From the NCBI RefSeq assembly GCF_040869045.1, contig NC_090319.1:373937601-374001600 (forward strand): a DNA stretch of 64,000 nt, given 5' to 3'. Positions 23,801 to 30,919 of the stretch are shown piece by piece. Numbering within the stretch: the stretch's first letter is position 1; every line of letters begins with the position of its first letter. The stretch comes from Eurosta solidaginis. Taxonomy: Eukaryota > Arthropoda > Insecta > Diptera > Tephritidae. The notes beneath the pieces were generated by a model that had not been told where the DNA came from, made no database searches, and saw only the letters and a program-made list of their open reading frames with translations. The translations under genes were made by a program, and so were the position numbers.

Positions 23801-26800
23801 ATTTAGTAAAGTTTCAAGATTTCACTTAAAATTTGTAGAATATTTACGACTATGCAGCATTGTAGATCATTTAATTTCCGTACAACAAAGTATTAACCAT
23901 GATACTAAAAATGGAGGTAGTTTCATTTAGTGTGACGTTAGATACTTGACTTTTGCGGGGACAATGACAATTTCACCAAAAACAAGCCACAAGATTGAAA
24001 AATGATATTTTTAAATTTTGATGGATTTCATATGAACGAATACGACTAAATTACTTTCATAGTTATTTTAATTAAAAAAAAAAAACAAATGAGACCCATG
24101 CCTTGAAATATTTTAATACGAAATATCAGCCTAGAAAAAGTTTTTAATAAGTTTTTCGAACTCCCGAAAATTGTTTTGGTGGAAGAAACATGGATCGAAG
24201 TATGCAAAGCAAGGGAATATAACTTTCTTAAGTGTCCATACGTTTGCTCAGAACATTTGGACAAAACATACACGTTTGTCAATTGCTTGCTCAAAGGAGG
24301 TCCTTATAAACCGACACCGCAATTTCTTGATAAATTGGCTACAAGTCCACAAATTTAAACGGTTTTATTTAGGTTGACTTGACAGGCTGGCTGGTTGGAT
24401 GGCTGGCACGAATTTTATAATTTAAATTTAAGTAACTTCCCGATAAGCTACAAGCTTGGAACTTGGAATATAGTCCAGAACCTTATGACAATGCAATCAT
24501 AAGAAAAAAAATTACCGCTAGGTGGCGCAAGGATCGAGATATTCACAAAAATCGTATTTGTGGTCCGATTTGGCTCATGTTTGGAACACATAATACATAC
24601 AAGAATAGAAAGCGAACTATGAAAAAAATAGCCGATAGAGGGCGCAAGGATCGAGATATTCACAAAAATCGTATTTGTGGTCCGATTTGGCTCATATTTG
24701 GAACACATAATAAATAATAAGAGAGAAGCTCGGCCTTAGATCTCTTCGGAGGTTATCGCGCCTTAAATTTATTATTTTTTTGTTTTTAATAAATAAGAGA
24801 ATAGAAAGCGATCTATGAAAAAAATCGTCGCTAGGTGGCGCAAGGATCGATATATTCACAAAAATCGTATTTGTGGTCCAATTTGGCTCATAGTTGACAC
24901 ACATAATACATACATGAATAGAAAGCGGCCTATGATGTCCGATTTGGCTCATATTTGGAACAAATATTACATACAGTCCGGTAGAAATGACATCAAAATA
25001 TCTTGGAGTTAGAGGAGGGACAAGCATTCGTGGCGCAGAGTTGAGTAAAGTCTGTATTGAGGAATTAGATTGTAACAAATTGTCGGAAAAGTCCTTGCAG
25101 TAATGAGTCACTAAATGAACTAAATAGATTGAGAAATAATAGGCAATTAAATAGAGACTAAAAACTTGAAAATAAAATAATAAAAAAAAATTTTTAAGTT
25201 AAACGGTTTTATTGAAAACAATACTTACATGAACCTTAATCAGGTTATGCTACGCCTCACATTTTTAGAAATTTCACGCGTCCAACGCTTTTATTTAATT
25301 GTCTGATCAACGCCCTAGATTGATGAGAAGTGTGATAACTAGTACCCTAGGACCTACCTAATTATTTTCTAGCTTTCAGTATTATTATTACTTTATGTAA
25401 GTATTGTTTCCAATAAAACCGTTTAACTTGAACATTTTTTTTTAATTTTTGTATTTATTTCTTTATTTATTGTATAATTCAAGCGTTGCGCTATTGAACG
25501 GAATTTTTAAACCATTTTTTAGGGAGAACATTACCCTGTAGCTCTGCAGGTTAGCCACTAATTATGAGAGTGTTTTTACCCGTCGTACCAGCGGTCCCCT
25601 TGGGGCAGCCCCGTCTATAGACATTCTGTGCCCTTTTAGCATTGGCATTGATGTGCAGACTTTGGAGGTACACTTTTTCTCAACGCGCCTTGAGAAATAT
25701 CCACTGTAGGGCATGATAATAGGGCCATGCTAGAACAACAGAACGTTTCTTGTATTTTTTTTTCTGCCTAGGGGTCAAGCTGTCATAAAGGTATGAGTTA
25801 TTAACCAATGTGTGTTCCAATATTATTGTGTTATCCAATATTTTTCAATAAAATTGCATTTTTTACTGTATTGCCAATTGATAAGTATGCACATAAATTG
25901 TGCAAAAGTATATTATTATTCTCTCAGAAGACCATCTAAAGAAAATTTCCATTCCGAAAAACAATAATTTCGCCTTAAGCAGTAACGGTATGGCAACGCT
26001 TCTGGCAAAACAACCAACATTGTGAAACTTCAAAAATCCCCAAATACGTCAAAAAATTTTGAGTGGAACTACTTTCTTTTTTGCATCATGGTATTAACCT
26101 TAAAAAAACTTTCCAAATTTTTGGAAATTTTTATCAACTGAGTTGAGCATTTTCTTCCTTATAAAAAATACCTTTCAAAAGTTTGTTGAGCATTTTCTTC
26201 CACACAAGCTTTTGAAAGGCATTTTTTATAAGGAAGAAAATACTCAACTCAGCTAACAATTTTTGGCCATTTTTTCAGGGGATTGATTTTAACACGTTGT
26301 TATGCTACACTTCAGTGATCTACAAAATTATATACAAGGGAAAACTTCTGTAAATTTTTAGTGAAAATTTTAAAATTTTACTAAAGGTTAATCTCTCGAA
26401 TTCATATTGATTTTATTATATATTAAAAGTCCATGTGCCAATACTTTTTCCATGCCTGTAAATATTTATGTAGCAATGAAACTTCACTCACTCATTGCCA
26501 CATAATTAAACGACTCGTTTGCACATTTAGCTGACCAGCAGGCACACGCACACATATTTATTTACTATATTCACAAACTCACTTGCACCGGTGATGCCGC
26601 CATCCATTGTTGAAAGAGATCGGATGTTACTGACGGACGTTTGGGTGGTTTCCGCGAATCGATAAACTCATGCAATCTTGCCAATGCCTCTGGCGGTGCA
26701 CGTTCCATCAACCATTTTTCAAATGCTTCCGGCTTTTCCTCAAACAAACGTGCCACCTCGTCTACCTCTTGCTGTGTGGCTTCGCGACGCACAATTTTAC

Positions 26801-27470
26801 CACTACCACCACCACCATACGTACGACTTGTGGTTGGCGCACCATCGCCTGTTATCGACACATATACAGTAGGACTACTGCAACTTATCGGTGAATTAAG
26901 AGTCGTATTAGCTGCACTATTATTGCTTGAATGGGTTAATGTCGCCATGTCGCATGCGGAGATTGAATTAGTTGTACTACTCGAGGCCATGCCATGACTA
27001 TGGAAATCTGCACCGCCAATATCACTATCTACGCCGCCACCATCAACATCTCCATCACCATTATCGCTGCATTGTATGCGACTACATATTGTTGTTGTTG
27101 TCATAGTGCTTGTGGGTGATTCAACTGTGCTGCTGCAGGATGAACGATTGCTAGTTAAACTTGTAGTTGACGTAGTTATGTTGCCGCTGGTTGTTAGCTC
27201 TTTGTTATTGCGGCTCAATTGTGACTCATCTTTTGTTATGGGTGAAGGCGATGCTGAATTTTTCATATGACCATCACCATTTGTAAAGGATTCATTTAAA
27301 TTAAAGGATTCATTTATATTAAGAGATGTGTCGTTGGTAGAGCCAACTTTGCTTTTGTACAAACTGCCAGATATTTCGCCAACTGCTTTGCTCGAAATCG
27401 GAGTTGATTGTGCTGCAGCTGCTGTAGTTGCTGTTGCTGTAACTGCAACTGTCACTGACACATCAGTCAT
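2416..27470 (-). CDS. Pde6: Pde6: cGMP-type phosphodiesterase, dual GAF, prenylated (13 coding exons, 1,212 aa)
   Basis: Hydrolyses cyclic nucleotides; the Drosophila orthologue is known as a cGMP-specific, prenylated enzyme of the PDE5/6 type. Coding exons: 27470-26583, 10784-10529, 10275-10030, 8107-7842, 7772-7677, 7608-7321, 7231-6988, 4928-4837, 4777-4454, 4336-4183, 3556-3397, 3330-3110, 2819-2416. All junctions are GT/AG and the phases join without a stop. Residues 1-224 are Ser/Thr-rich and disordered-looking. Residues 225-296 are a conserved [16 protein letters not shown] segment. GAF-A is about 330-490 and GAF-B about 500-715, each with NK...FxxxD. The catalytic domain is about 790-1060 with HNWRH (811-815), HDLDH (851-855), D962 and the purine-binding Gln of MQVGFID (Q1015). 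The C-terminus is [10 protein letters not shown], a polybasic CaaX box ending in Leu, as expected for geranylgeranylation and membrane attachment. An in-frame TAA at 27483-27485 precedes the ATG. UTR exons are not resolved. Confidence 0.95.
3110..3330 (-). CDS. Pde6: Pde6 coding exon 12 (substrate pocket)
   Basis: Residues 1005-1078 plus one base. The acceptor is CTTTAG|T and the donor TCTG|GTAAGA. It encodes [20 protein letters not shown]: Gln1015 is the invariant purine-binding residue and Phe1018 the aromatic clamp of the PDE5/6 pocket. It ends in [20 protein letters not shown]. Confidence 0.95.
3397..3556 (-). CDS. Pde6: Pde6 coding exon 11 (third metal ligand)
   Basis: Residues 952-1004 plus two bases. 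The acceptor is ATTTAG|TA and the donor GATCG|GTAAGT. It encodes [19 protein letters not shown] with the conserved metal-binding Asp962, then [16 protein letters not shown]. Confidence 0.95.
4183..4336 (-). CDS. Pde6: Pde6 coding exon 10
   Basis: Residues 901-951 plus one base. The acceptor is TTTTAG|GCG and the donor GAAT|GTAAGT. It encodes [29 protein letters not shown] and [12 protein letters not shown] of the catalytic domain. Confidence 0.94.
4454..4777 (-). CDS. Pde6: Pde6 coding exon 9 (metal-binding core)
   Basis: Residues 793-900. The acceptor is TTTCACAG|GTC and the donor CAG|GTGAGA, phase 0 on both sides. It contains [10 protein letters not shown] (H811 general acid, H815 metal) and [13 protein letters not shown] (H851 and D852 metal ligands), then [20 protein letters not shown]. 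All key residues of an active class I PDE are intact. Confidence 0.96.
4837..4928 (-). CDS. Pde6: Pde6 coding exon 8 (start of catalytic domain)
   Basis: Residues 762-792, found by reading between two exons. The acceptor is TCTTACAG|AC and the donor GAA|GTAAGT. It encodes [20 protein letters not shown] and [11 protein letters not shown], the first helices of the PDE catalytic domain. It completes the split codon of exon 7 and restores phase 0. Confidence 0.92.
4972..5416. mobile_element. MITE with imperfect inverted repeats in Pde6 intron 7
   Basis: Starts CTGGGTATTGG and ends CCAATACCCAG. The inverted similarity extends inward about 150 bases with small indels, through TTCGAAATTCT and AAAAAAGTGGTCCG on the left and their complements on the right. 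No coding capacity. I could not define a target duplication. Confidence 0.6.
6480..6780 (+). mobile_element. Degenerate LINE 3'-ORF scrap in Pde6 intron 7
   Basis: One frame reads [18 protein letters not shown] followed by LCRKCEKC. This resembles the 'GVVTGHC...CRxC' region after the RNase H domain of insect non-LTR retrotransposons. Frames are broken on both sides. Sense orientation is opposite to Pde6. Confidence 0.45.
6988..7231 (-). CDS. Pde6: Pde6 coding exon 7 (GAF-B end, linker helix)
   Basis: Residues 681-761 plus one base. The acceptor is TTTTTTCAG|GGA and the donor ATTG|GTAAGT. It encodes [20 protein letters not shown], the closing part of GAF-B, then the helical connector ([20 protein letters not shown]) leading to the catalytic domain. 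Confidence 0.93.
7321..7608 (-). CDS. Pde6: Pde6 coding exon 6 (GAF-B core)
   Basis: Residues 585-680. It encodes [26 protein letters not shown] and [20 protein letters not shown], the GAF-B core, ending with the NK of the NKFDE-type motif at the donor AAG|GTGAGG. The acceptor is a tandem TAGCAG: using the first AG (exon start 7611) would add one Gln and keep the frame. Confidence 0.93.
7677..7772 (-). CDS. Pde6: Pde6 coding exon 5 (32-codon GAF-B linker)
   Basis: Residues 553-584, a short exon read directly from the sequence: acceptor TTGCAG|AGT, donor AAG|GTGAGT, phase 0 on both sides. It encodes [12 protein letters not shown] followed by a charged stretch ending NDKDDK. Since both phases are 0, skipping it would keep the frame. 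Confidence 0.9.
7842..8107 (-). CDS. Pde6: Pde6 coding exon 4 (GAF-A end, GAF-B start)
   Basis: Residues 464-552. The acceptor is TAATAG|GT and the donor GCG|GTAAGT. It encodes the last GAF-A helix ([20 protein letters not shown]) and the start of GAF-B ([19 protein letters not shown]). The NKFDE-type motif of GAF-A is completed here as F468 and D472, but the usual final Glu is Val473. Confidence 0.94.
8385..8640 (+). mobile_element. LINE fragment (RTE-like C-terminus) in Pde6 intron 3
   Basis: Closely resembles the 3' coding part of the LINE at 46.8-49.4 kb: it shares GGCGAGTACCGAAGAA, then GCGAATGAAAGATGAT-like and AGCAGAGG...GGCGGCCCC blocks. It is interrupted by stops and lacks the 3' (TAAG)n tail. 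Confidence 0.7.
9045..9590. repeat. Degenerate ACCGGTTACTTTTT repeat in Pde6 intron 3
   Basis: Diverged copies of a roughly 20-bp unit of the form 'AACCGGTTACTTTTTTGA'. The same family forms larger arrays at 46.5-46.8 and 49.4-50.05 kb. Confidence 0.7.
10030..10275 (-). CDS. Pde6: Pde6 coding exon 3 (GAF-A core)
   Basis: Residues 382-463 plus one base. The acceptor is TTTGTAG|CG and the donor AATG|GTAAGT. It encodes the ligand-pocket half of GAF-A, including [20 protein letters not shown] and the end [11 protein letters not shown], which supplies the N and K of the NKFDE-type motif. Confidence 0.93.
10529..10784 (-). CDS. Pde6: Pde6 coding exon 2 (start of GAF-A)
   Basis: Residues 297-381. 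The acceptor follows a long pyrimidine tract ending TATATAAG|TCT, and the donor is ACAG|GTAAGC (phase 1). It encodes a Ser-rich linker, the block [20 protein letters not shown] and the first half of GAF-A ([14 protein letters not shown]). The reading frame stays open upstream of the acceptor, but that part encodes no conserved sequence, so I place the boundary at the AG. Confidence 0.92.
12340..13440 (+). mobile_element. LINE remnant with late-RT and RNase H pieces
   Basis: Broken frames contain [20 protein letters not shown], then [13 protein letters not shown] (the region after the RT fingers and palm), and further on [20 protein letters not shown], the usual entry into the RNase H domain of insect LINEs. 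Several frameshifts and stops make it a pseudogene. It lies antisense to Pde6 inside intron 1, just upstream of the solo LTR. Confidence 0.65.
13471..14023 (+). mobile_element. Solo LTR, copy 1 (553 bp)
   Basis: Begins TGTGACGAATATTAG, ends AAATTCGTTACA and is flanked by ATAT on both sides (13467-13470 and 14024-14027). It has a TATA box (TATAAAAG at 13820), an arthropod-type initiator TCAGT at 13852 and AATAAA near 13912, so U3, R and U5 can be told apart. ATAT targets are known for the 17.6/297 group of gypsy elements; membership in that group is an inference. Confidence 0.85.
13820..13856 (+). promoter_or_regulatory. LTR core promoter (TATA + Inr)
   Basis: TATAAAAG at 13820-13827 and initiator TCAGT at 13852-13856, about 34 bases apart. 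The same pair occurs in the LTRs at 40703/40734 and 61238/61270. Confidence 0.6.
14221..14325 (+). mobile_element. tRNA-derived SINE head
   Basis: A-box-like GTGGTGTGGTGATAGCG and B-box-like TGGATTCAACTCC, followed by CCCCGGCAAAGCAACA, the same order as the complete SINE at 57.9-58.3 kb. It is cut short and continues directly into the long-repeat piece at 14325. Confidence 0.8.
14325..15250 (+). mobile_element. 3' part of the long repeat family ending '..TTAATATACTCTG'
   Basis: Shares GCGGTGCCACGCCCATTTAA, CGGACGGACGGACAAGG and ATATATGGAAGTCTGTTTCT with the complete copies at 32.6-35.45 and 50.4-52.7 kb. A MITE at about 14446-14912 interrupts it. Confidence 0.7.
14446..14912. mobile_element. 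MITE with TIRs nested in the long repeat
   Basis: Left end ATTCTTTACTTTAGCTCACA and right end (reverse complement) AATTCTTTCCTTTACCTCAC. Inward, both carry GTGTCAAAAGACGCG. The sequence outside the element is continuous with the repeat copy at 52.44 kb, which fixes the insertion. A shorter relative lies at 45.83-46.19 kb. Confidence 0.65.
16255..16395 (-). mobile_element. (CAA)n-tailed retroposon fragment
   Basis: Minus-strand copy of the 3' part of the family (accatcatcgctgatagcgg, then the GCTACAACA tail). It shares order and motifs with the plus-strand piece at 16550-16700. Confidence 0.5.
16550..16700 (+). mobile_element. (CAA)n-tailed retroposon fragment
   Basis: Contains GTAACCGGAATGTACCGATA, AAAGGACCATCATCATCGAT and CTTCGGGGAATGGC, ending GCTACAACAAG. 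This matches the 3' region of the copies at 17.4 and 36.8 kb. Confidence 0.6.
17395..17700 (+). mobile_element. (CAA)n-tailed retroposon, 5'-truncated
   Basis: Contains TCAACCTCACC, CGTCATGGAACTAGG, CCGAGATGGTCGCGAT, TTACCGGAACGTACCGG and AACCTTCGG, ending GCTACAACAACAAC. Same order as the copy at 36.75-37.13 kb. Confidence 0.65.
18285..18447. repeat. Short palindromic element
   Basis: TGTGACCCGGCCTTTGAAAA...GTGGCTTATGACTCAAAAAA is repeated inverted about 65 bases away. The arms are about 45 bp with a few mismatches. It could be a small MITE or a fold-back remnant; no target duplication is clear. Confidence 0.6.
19060..19990. repeat. Degenerate GATAAC/TCGATAAC repeat field
   Basis: About 0.9 kb of diverged units built on 'TCGATAAC(A)AATCGATAACTTTT'. 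Unit spacing is irregular at about 20-30 bases. No coding content. Confidence 0.65.
21400..21860. repeat. Degenerate GTTATCGAAAAG repeat field
   Basis: Reads mainly as 'TTATCGAAAAGTTATAGA', the complement orientation of the field at 19.06-19.99 kb. The two fields therefore face each other across about 1.4 kb of unique-looking intron. Confidence 0.6.
22225..22990 (+). mobile_element. Repeat with internal TATGGGATATATA units and CAGACGGACATGG end
   Basis: Two to three diverged tandem units of 'CTGAACGATCGGTNGTATGG', then ACAGACAGACGG and CGGACATGGCTATATCGACT, finishing ATGTTCCTGAAAGGTATAAA. The layout parallels the long repeat family (internal tandem units, CGGAC-rich 3' end), but the sequence differs. 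Confidence 0.55.
24118..24357 (+). pseudogene. THAP-domain fragment
   Basis: The frame [20 protein letters not shown], then [15 protein letters not shown], has the spacing of the second half of a THAP zinc finger (P...W...C...CSxH). The N-terminal CxxC half is missing and there is a stop upstream. THAP domains occur in P-element-type transposases and in domesticated genes. With repeats all around, a transposon origin is more likely than a host gene. Confidence 0.5.
24516..24960. repeat. 125-bp tandem repeat (three units)
   Basis: The block GGCGCAAGGATCGAGATATT...CACAAAAATCGTATTTGTGG recurs at about 24525, 24650 and 24838. Units 2 and 3 are pushed apart by a SINE tail insertion. Confidence 0.8.
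24722..24790 (+). mobile_element. SINE 3'-end fragment
   Basis: GAAGCTCGGCCTTAGATCTC...GGTTATCGCGCCTTAAATTT with a T-rich tail, identical in order to the 3' end of the SINE at 57.9-58.3 kb. It sits inside the tandem repeat with AATAAATA...AAGAGA on both sides. Confidence 0.8.
25194..25432. mobile_element. Small MITE with about 37-bp TIRs
   Basis: TTAAGTTAAACGGTTTTATT...ACAATACTTACAT at the left is repeated inverted at 25395-25432. The interior is about 165 bases without coding content. Confidence 0.65.
26133..26256. repeat. Inverted repeat with 50-bp arms
   Basis: AACTGAGTTGAGCATTTTCT...CTTTCAAAAG is matched by its near complement at 26207-26256, leaving a 23-base loop. It lies 330 bases inside Pde6 intron 1 from the exon 1 donor. 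Confidence 0.7.
26583..27470 (-). CDS. Pde6: Pde6 coding exon 1 (residues 1-296)
   Basis: Holds the start codon at 27470-27468 in the context ACAAAATGA, with an in-frame TAA five codons upstream. The first 224 residues are low-complexity Ser/Thr/Ala/Asn-rich sequence, fast-evolving and without a domain I recognise. Residues 225-296 switch to a conserved helical segment ([20 protein letters not shown] and following) shared by the PDE5/6/11 group N-termini. The donor is CAA|GTGAGT, phase 0. Confidence 0.92.
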
Positions 27471-27489
27471 TTTGTATTCGGCTTAACTC

Positions 27490-28650
27490 GTTTATATTTT
27501 AGTTGCTGCTGTTCTTGTTTATACACAAAAAATTCTGCTAAGTAAGTCAATCGCAGCAAGACAAAAATTTCAATATCGGTTCACTCACATTTTGATGCGG
27601 CACACACATACACTTGCATATTTCGGCTTACTGCTCATCCTTTATTGTGTGCTTTCATGTGTGTGCGTTAAAGCGTATCCGTATTTGTATATATTTTTGG
27701 TCTAACTGATTGACTTCATATCCGATCGGTTGTCAAATAAGCTCCTGTGTGTCCAATCGTATGTAGGTATGTGTGTTTGTCATTTGCTCAATTTAATGCT
27801 TTCATACTTCCGTTACGTTCTGCTTGTATAGCCATTAAACATGTCTCACACACATGTAAATTCAGTTAAATCATTTTACGTTTAATATCTTATTTATGTA
27901 GTTGTGCCTTTTCCTTTACCTGATAATCCAATCACGTCGTTTTACTGCGCTTAAGCTCTCTGCGTTTGTCTGCTTAAGTTCCTCTAACAAGCAAGTTGTT
28001 GTGTGCTGTGTCTTGATGTCTATCGCTAGTTTATCCTATTACATTCATTCCACCTGCTACTAAGCAGAAAATTGATGACCATCTATATTCCTTGCAAACT
28101 GGCTTGAGATCTTTGCAACTTGATTATTGCTCCTTAAGTGTTTGATTTGTATAGCTAATAAAGGAGCCACCTTAACTTTTACATACATACACAGTTTTAT
28201 CTTTTAGTTGCTGTCTTTCTTGTTATGCTAAAATTTGCTAAGCACTTGTTATGTTGGAAGTTTTTTCTTTATTTGAAATTGTCCGTTTCCTACTTCTCTA
28301 CTTCGCAGAAATACAAATTAAATAGTGTCAAGCAATCGTTTTGTAAAAGTGTACAGGATTTCACTCTTTTACAAATATTACAATCACAGTTGAGTACTCC
28401 TCATTTATTCTTGCTTCAATTAGTGCCAGCCATTTAGGTGGTGTATGTACAGTTGTTGGCGTAATTAAATCCTTATTAAATAGTCACTGTAAAGAGAGTG
28501 AAGAAAATTGATAAGAAATTATTAATCAACGTAGTTTAATTCTTGGATGACCGAGTTAGTTCTGTCTCTCGCAATTTTGCTAAGAAATTACAAAGCCTCA
28601 CATTATACGATTCTACATATATAAGAATTTCAAACGGCAACCCTACTCAA
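27490..28650. other. Upstream flank of Pde6 exon 1
   Basis: No gene or clear repeat seen. The 5' UTR and promoter of Pde6 may lie here or farther upstream. I find no convincing TATA-plus-initiator pair on the minus strand close to the ATG. Confidence 0.4.
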
Positions 28651-28656
28651 TAATAT

Positions 28657-29155
28657 TGTAACGAATTTAGTGCAATTCCGCTTATTTGCAACCTTCTACT
28701 AACGTTCGAATCACTGTTGAATAAATAACCCCACAATTCAATAATGCAAAATGGCCCTTATTAAATTACTTCACAATACTACTACTTCTCGACAGATAGC
28801 GTGCTTAAATCAAACTCATTGCTGATTGCGCAGATTGCGCTCTTTTACACTCTTCGATTTCGTCGTTCCATACTTCTAGGCATTTCCAGAATTAACTTAG
28901 TTATAAGCTATAAAATTATAACTACAGATGCACATGTATAGCTTCTCATATGCGCGTGTATATGTTACTTGCACAAATTACTGCCTACTTTTCGAAGTAT
29001 CTCAGATATATGTATGTGTTTGTGCGTTGCTCTCCGCTGCTTGTATGTACATATGTGTAGACATAATGATTAATTTGGTTATGTGCATACAAGTAACTGC
29101 TCAGTATTCGGCTTAGAGATGATAGTATCCCTTAGTGTTGCTAATATTCGTCACA
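28657..29155 (-). mobile_element. Solo LTR, copy 2 (499 bp)
   Basis: Minus-strand copy of the same LTR family as 13471-14023: it reads TGTAACGAAT...ATTCGTCACA on the plus strand and is flanked by ATAT (28653-28656 and 29156-29159). It lies 1.2 kb upstream of the Pde6 start codon, in the same orientation as Pde6. Confidence 0.85.
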
Positions 29156-29229
29156 ATATTTTTATTTAACAACCGAAGTGAAATACCTTTTGTTTGATAT
29201 CCATATTGGCATATTAAAAAAAAAAATGA

Positions 29230-29970
29230 ATTCCTAACAGGTGGCAACCTTGTAAAAATATCTTAAGCGCAAATAATTTAGAAAGATGGCTTAAAATGAA
29301 TCGTTACTTCTGTATATTTCATTCAAATCGCTTAGGTCCTTTTCGGGTTATATAAATTTTGTTATATAAAAAGGTGGCAACACCTAAATGTAACACTATT
29401 TTAAGCTGGGAGTAACAAACTTTCGTACAAAACGTACAAGTCGTTTTCGAGATAGTAGCGAGTATATCGAGCCTTGACCGAAACATTAGAGTAAGTAACA
29501 AAAACCAAGTTTTAGGGAAGAAGGGTTACAAGGTGCCATCACATATTTCCAAGAGGCGAAATTCCAAGAAAACTTGTTAGGATTATCTGAACTCATATAC
29601 AGTAACATGATATATGATGCCATTTTCTTTATTTCGGGGCACTTTAAACACCTTCTCCTGTAAATTTTTCGAAATTGCTGCTAGGGCTCTTTGCAACTGA
29701 AGGAATAATTAGTATAATACGATTAGGCGGCAACCTCAGCCGAAAACTTCAAAATATTTTTTTTTAAAATAAGTCACAATATATCCTTCACATCTATCTT
29801 GGCATACCTTAATTCAAAAAAAATTAAAATAAGTGGCAACCTTGTACAAACATCCCAAATAGCAACACCTACTATGTTGAAGAGTATTAAGGGCTTTAAG
29901 TAACCTACAACCAAACAAATTTTCATACTAATATTTCAAGTCGTTTTGTAGACAGTAACATCCGAACAAA
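29230..29970. repeat. Degenerate direct repeats (GTGGCAAC...CAAGTCGTTTT)
   Basis: Blocks of the form GTGGCAACACCTA...GTAACAAAC...CAAGTCGTTTTCGAGA at about 29371-29460 recur at about 29845-29960. Divergence is high. Confidence 0.45.
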
Positions 29971-29995
29971 TGCGTGATTTGATGTATTCGAAGAA

Positions 29996-30500
29996 TATTA
30001 CTTCTTTCGTTAGCAAGGATGGCTACCCGGAACCTTTTCTCACCTCTTTCTCTGAACAGATATCTGAGCCAGAGAAGCTATCGCTGTATCTTAAGGGTGC
30101 ACTTCTCCTTTGCCCACAAATCGGTCTACGAAGTTCCAACTGGCACAACTCCGTTATTAAATTTTTGTCGATACAGGGAACTTTTCCTCTACTACTCAAT
30201 TCAAGGTATATCACTTCTTTCGTCAGCATGATGGCGTTCACTGAGGCCGGAACCTTTAAGGCTAACTCCCTCCTCGACCCCTTTTCTCACCTCTGTCTAT
30301 GACAGATGTCTGAGTCACATACACCCTCGCTCTATCTTAAGGGTGCAGTTCTCCTTTGCCCACATATCGGTCTTAGAAGCTCTAACTGAAAAAACTCGGT
30401 TATTAAATTTTCTTCGACACCGGGGACTTACTCTCTAATATTCGATTTAAGGTATATAACTTTTTTCGTCAGCAGAGATGGAGTGCCGTTACCTTTAATG
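29996..30500. repeat. Direct repeat, about 210-250 bp unit, 2.2 copies
   Basis: CACTTCTTTCGTCAGCA...TATCTTAAGGGTGCA...CTCCTTTGCCCACA...CGGTTATTAAATTTT occurs twice, starting near 29996 and 30208, with a third start near 30456. I do not recognise the family. Confidence 0.65.
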
Positions 30501-30919
30501 CTAACCGAGGATAATGGAGGTAGAGGGCAGCAGACAAGGTATCAACATTACTGAAAACACGGTCAGCTTAAAGAATGCCAGAGGAACTTAAACACGATTT
30601 GGATTCCCTCCGTTGAAGATACGCTCCTGCTGAACAGATAGTGGCTCTGTAACTGGTACACATTTTCGCTGATGACAGTGTTAATTGCCCCACCGATCAG
30701 CTGTAGCTCAACTCTTCTCGCTAATCAACGTTCCTTTATAACTCTATGTTCCCAATTTCGGTATCAGCTTCAAAATAATACGATCTGCGTTGGCTATCAA
30801 TTCCCTTGCTATTCAAAATTCTGACAAACAATATGTTCGATTCTACCACACAACTCAGAGGGTGTTTGTGTGACCCTTTTTCGATGTTTGTATTAATTTA
30901 TCGCTTATATTTGACAAAA

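Larger units (their letters stand above)
23629..26461. mobile_element. Possible DNA transposon remnant with long TIRs
   Basis: The left end TACACTTACGGAAAAAAGTA resembles the reverse complement of the right end, TACAGGCATGGAAAAAGTAT. Further inside, ACCATGATACTAAAAATGGA on the left pairs with a similar inverted stretch near 26.09 kb. A THAP fragment lies inside, with later insertions (125-bp tandem units, SINE tail, small MITE). TA at both ends suits a Tc1/mariner-type target. This may instead be two separate elements. Confidence 0.4.
10785..26582 (-). other. Pde6 intron 1 (15.8 kb)
   Basis: Runs from donor GTGAGT after residue 296 to the acceptor TATATAAG before exon 2. It is by far the largest intron and holds most of the gene's repeats: LINE scrap, solo LTR, SINE head, two MITEs, the GATAAC fields and a THAP-bearing transposon remnant. 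Long unannotated stretches inside it (11.0-12.2, 15.3-16.2, 17.7-18.3, 18.45-19.05 and 20.0-21.4 kb) show no conserved reading frame that I recognise. Confidence 0.9.

Noticed and set aside
26641..27270. Plus-strand frames opposite Pde6 exon 1
   Set aside because: The His/Val-rich translation reflects the complement of Ser/Thr/Asn codon repeats; the minus strand has the start context, donor site and conserved segment.
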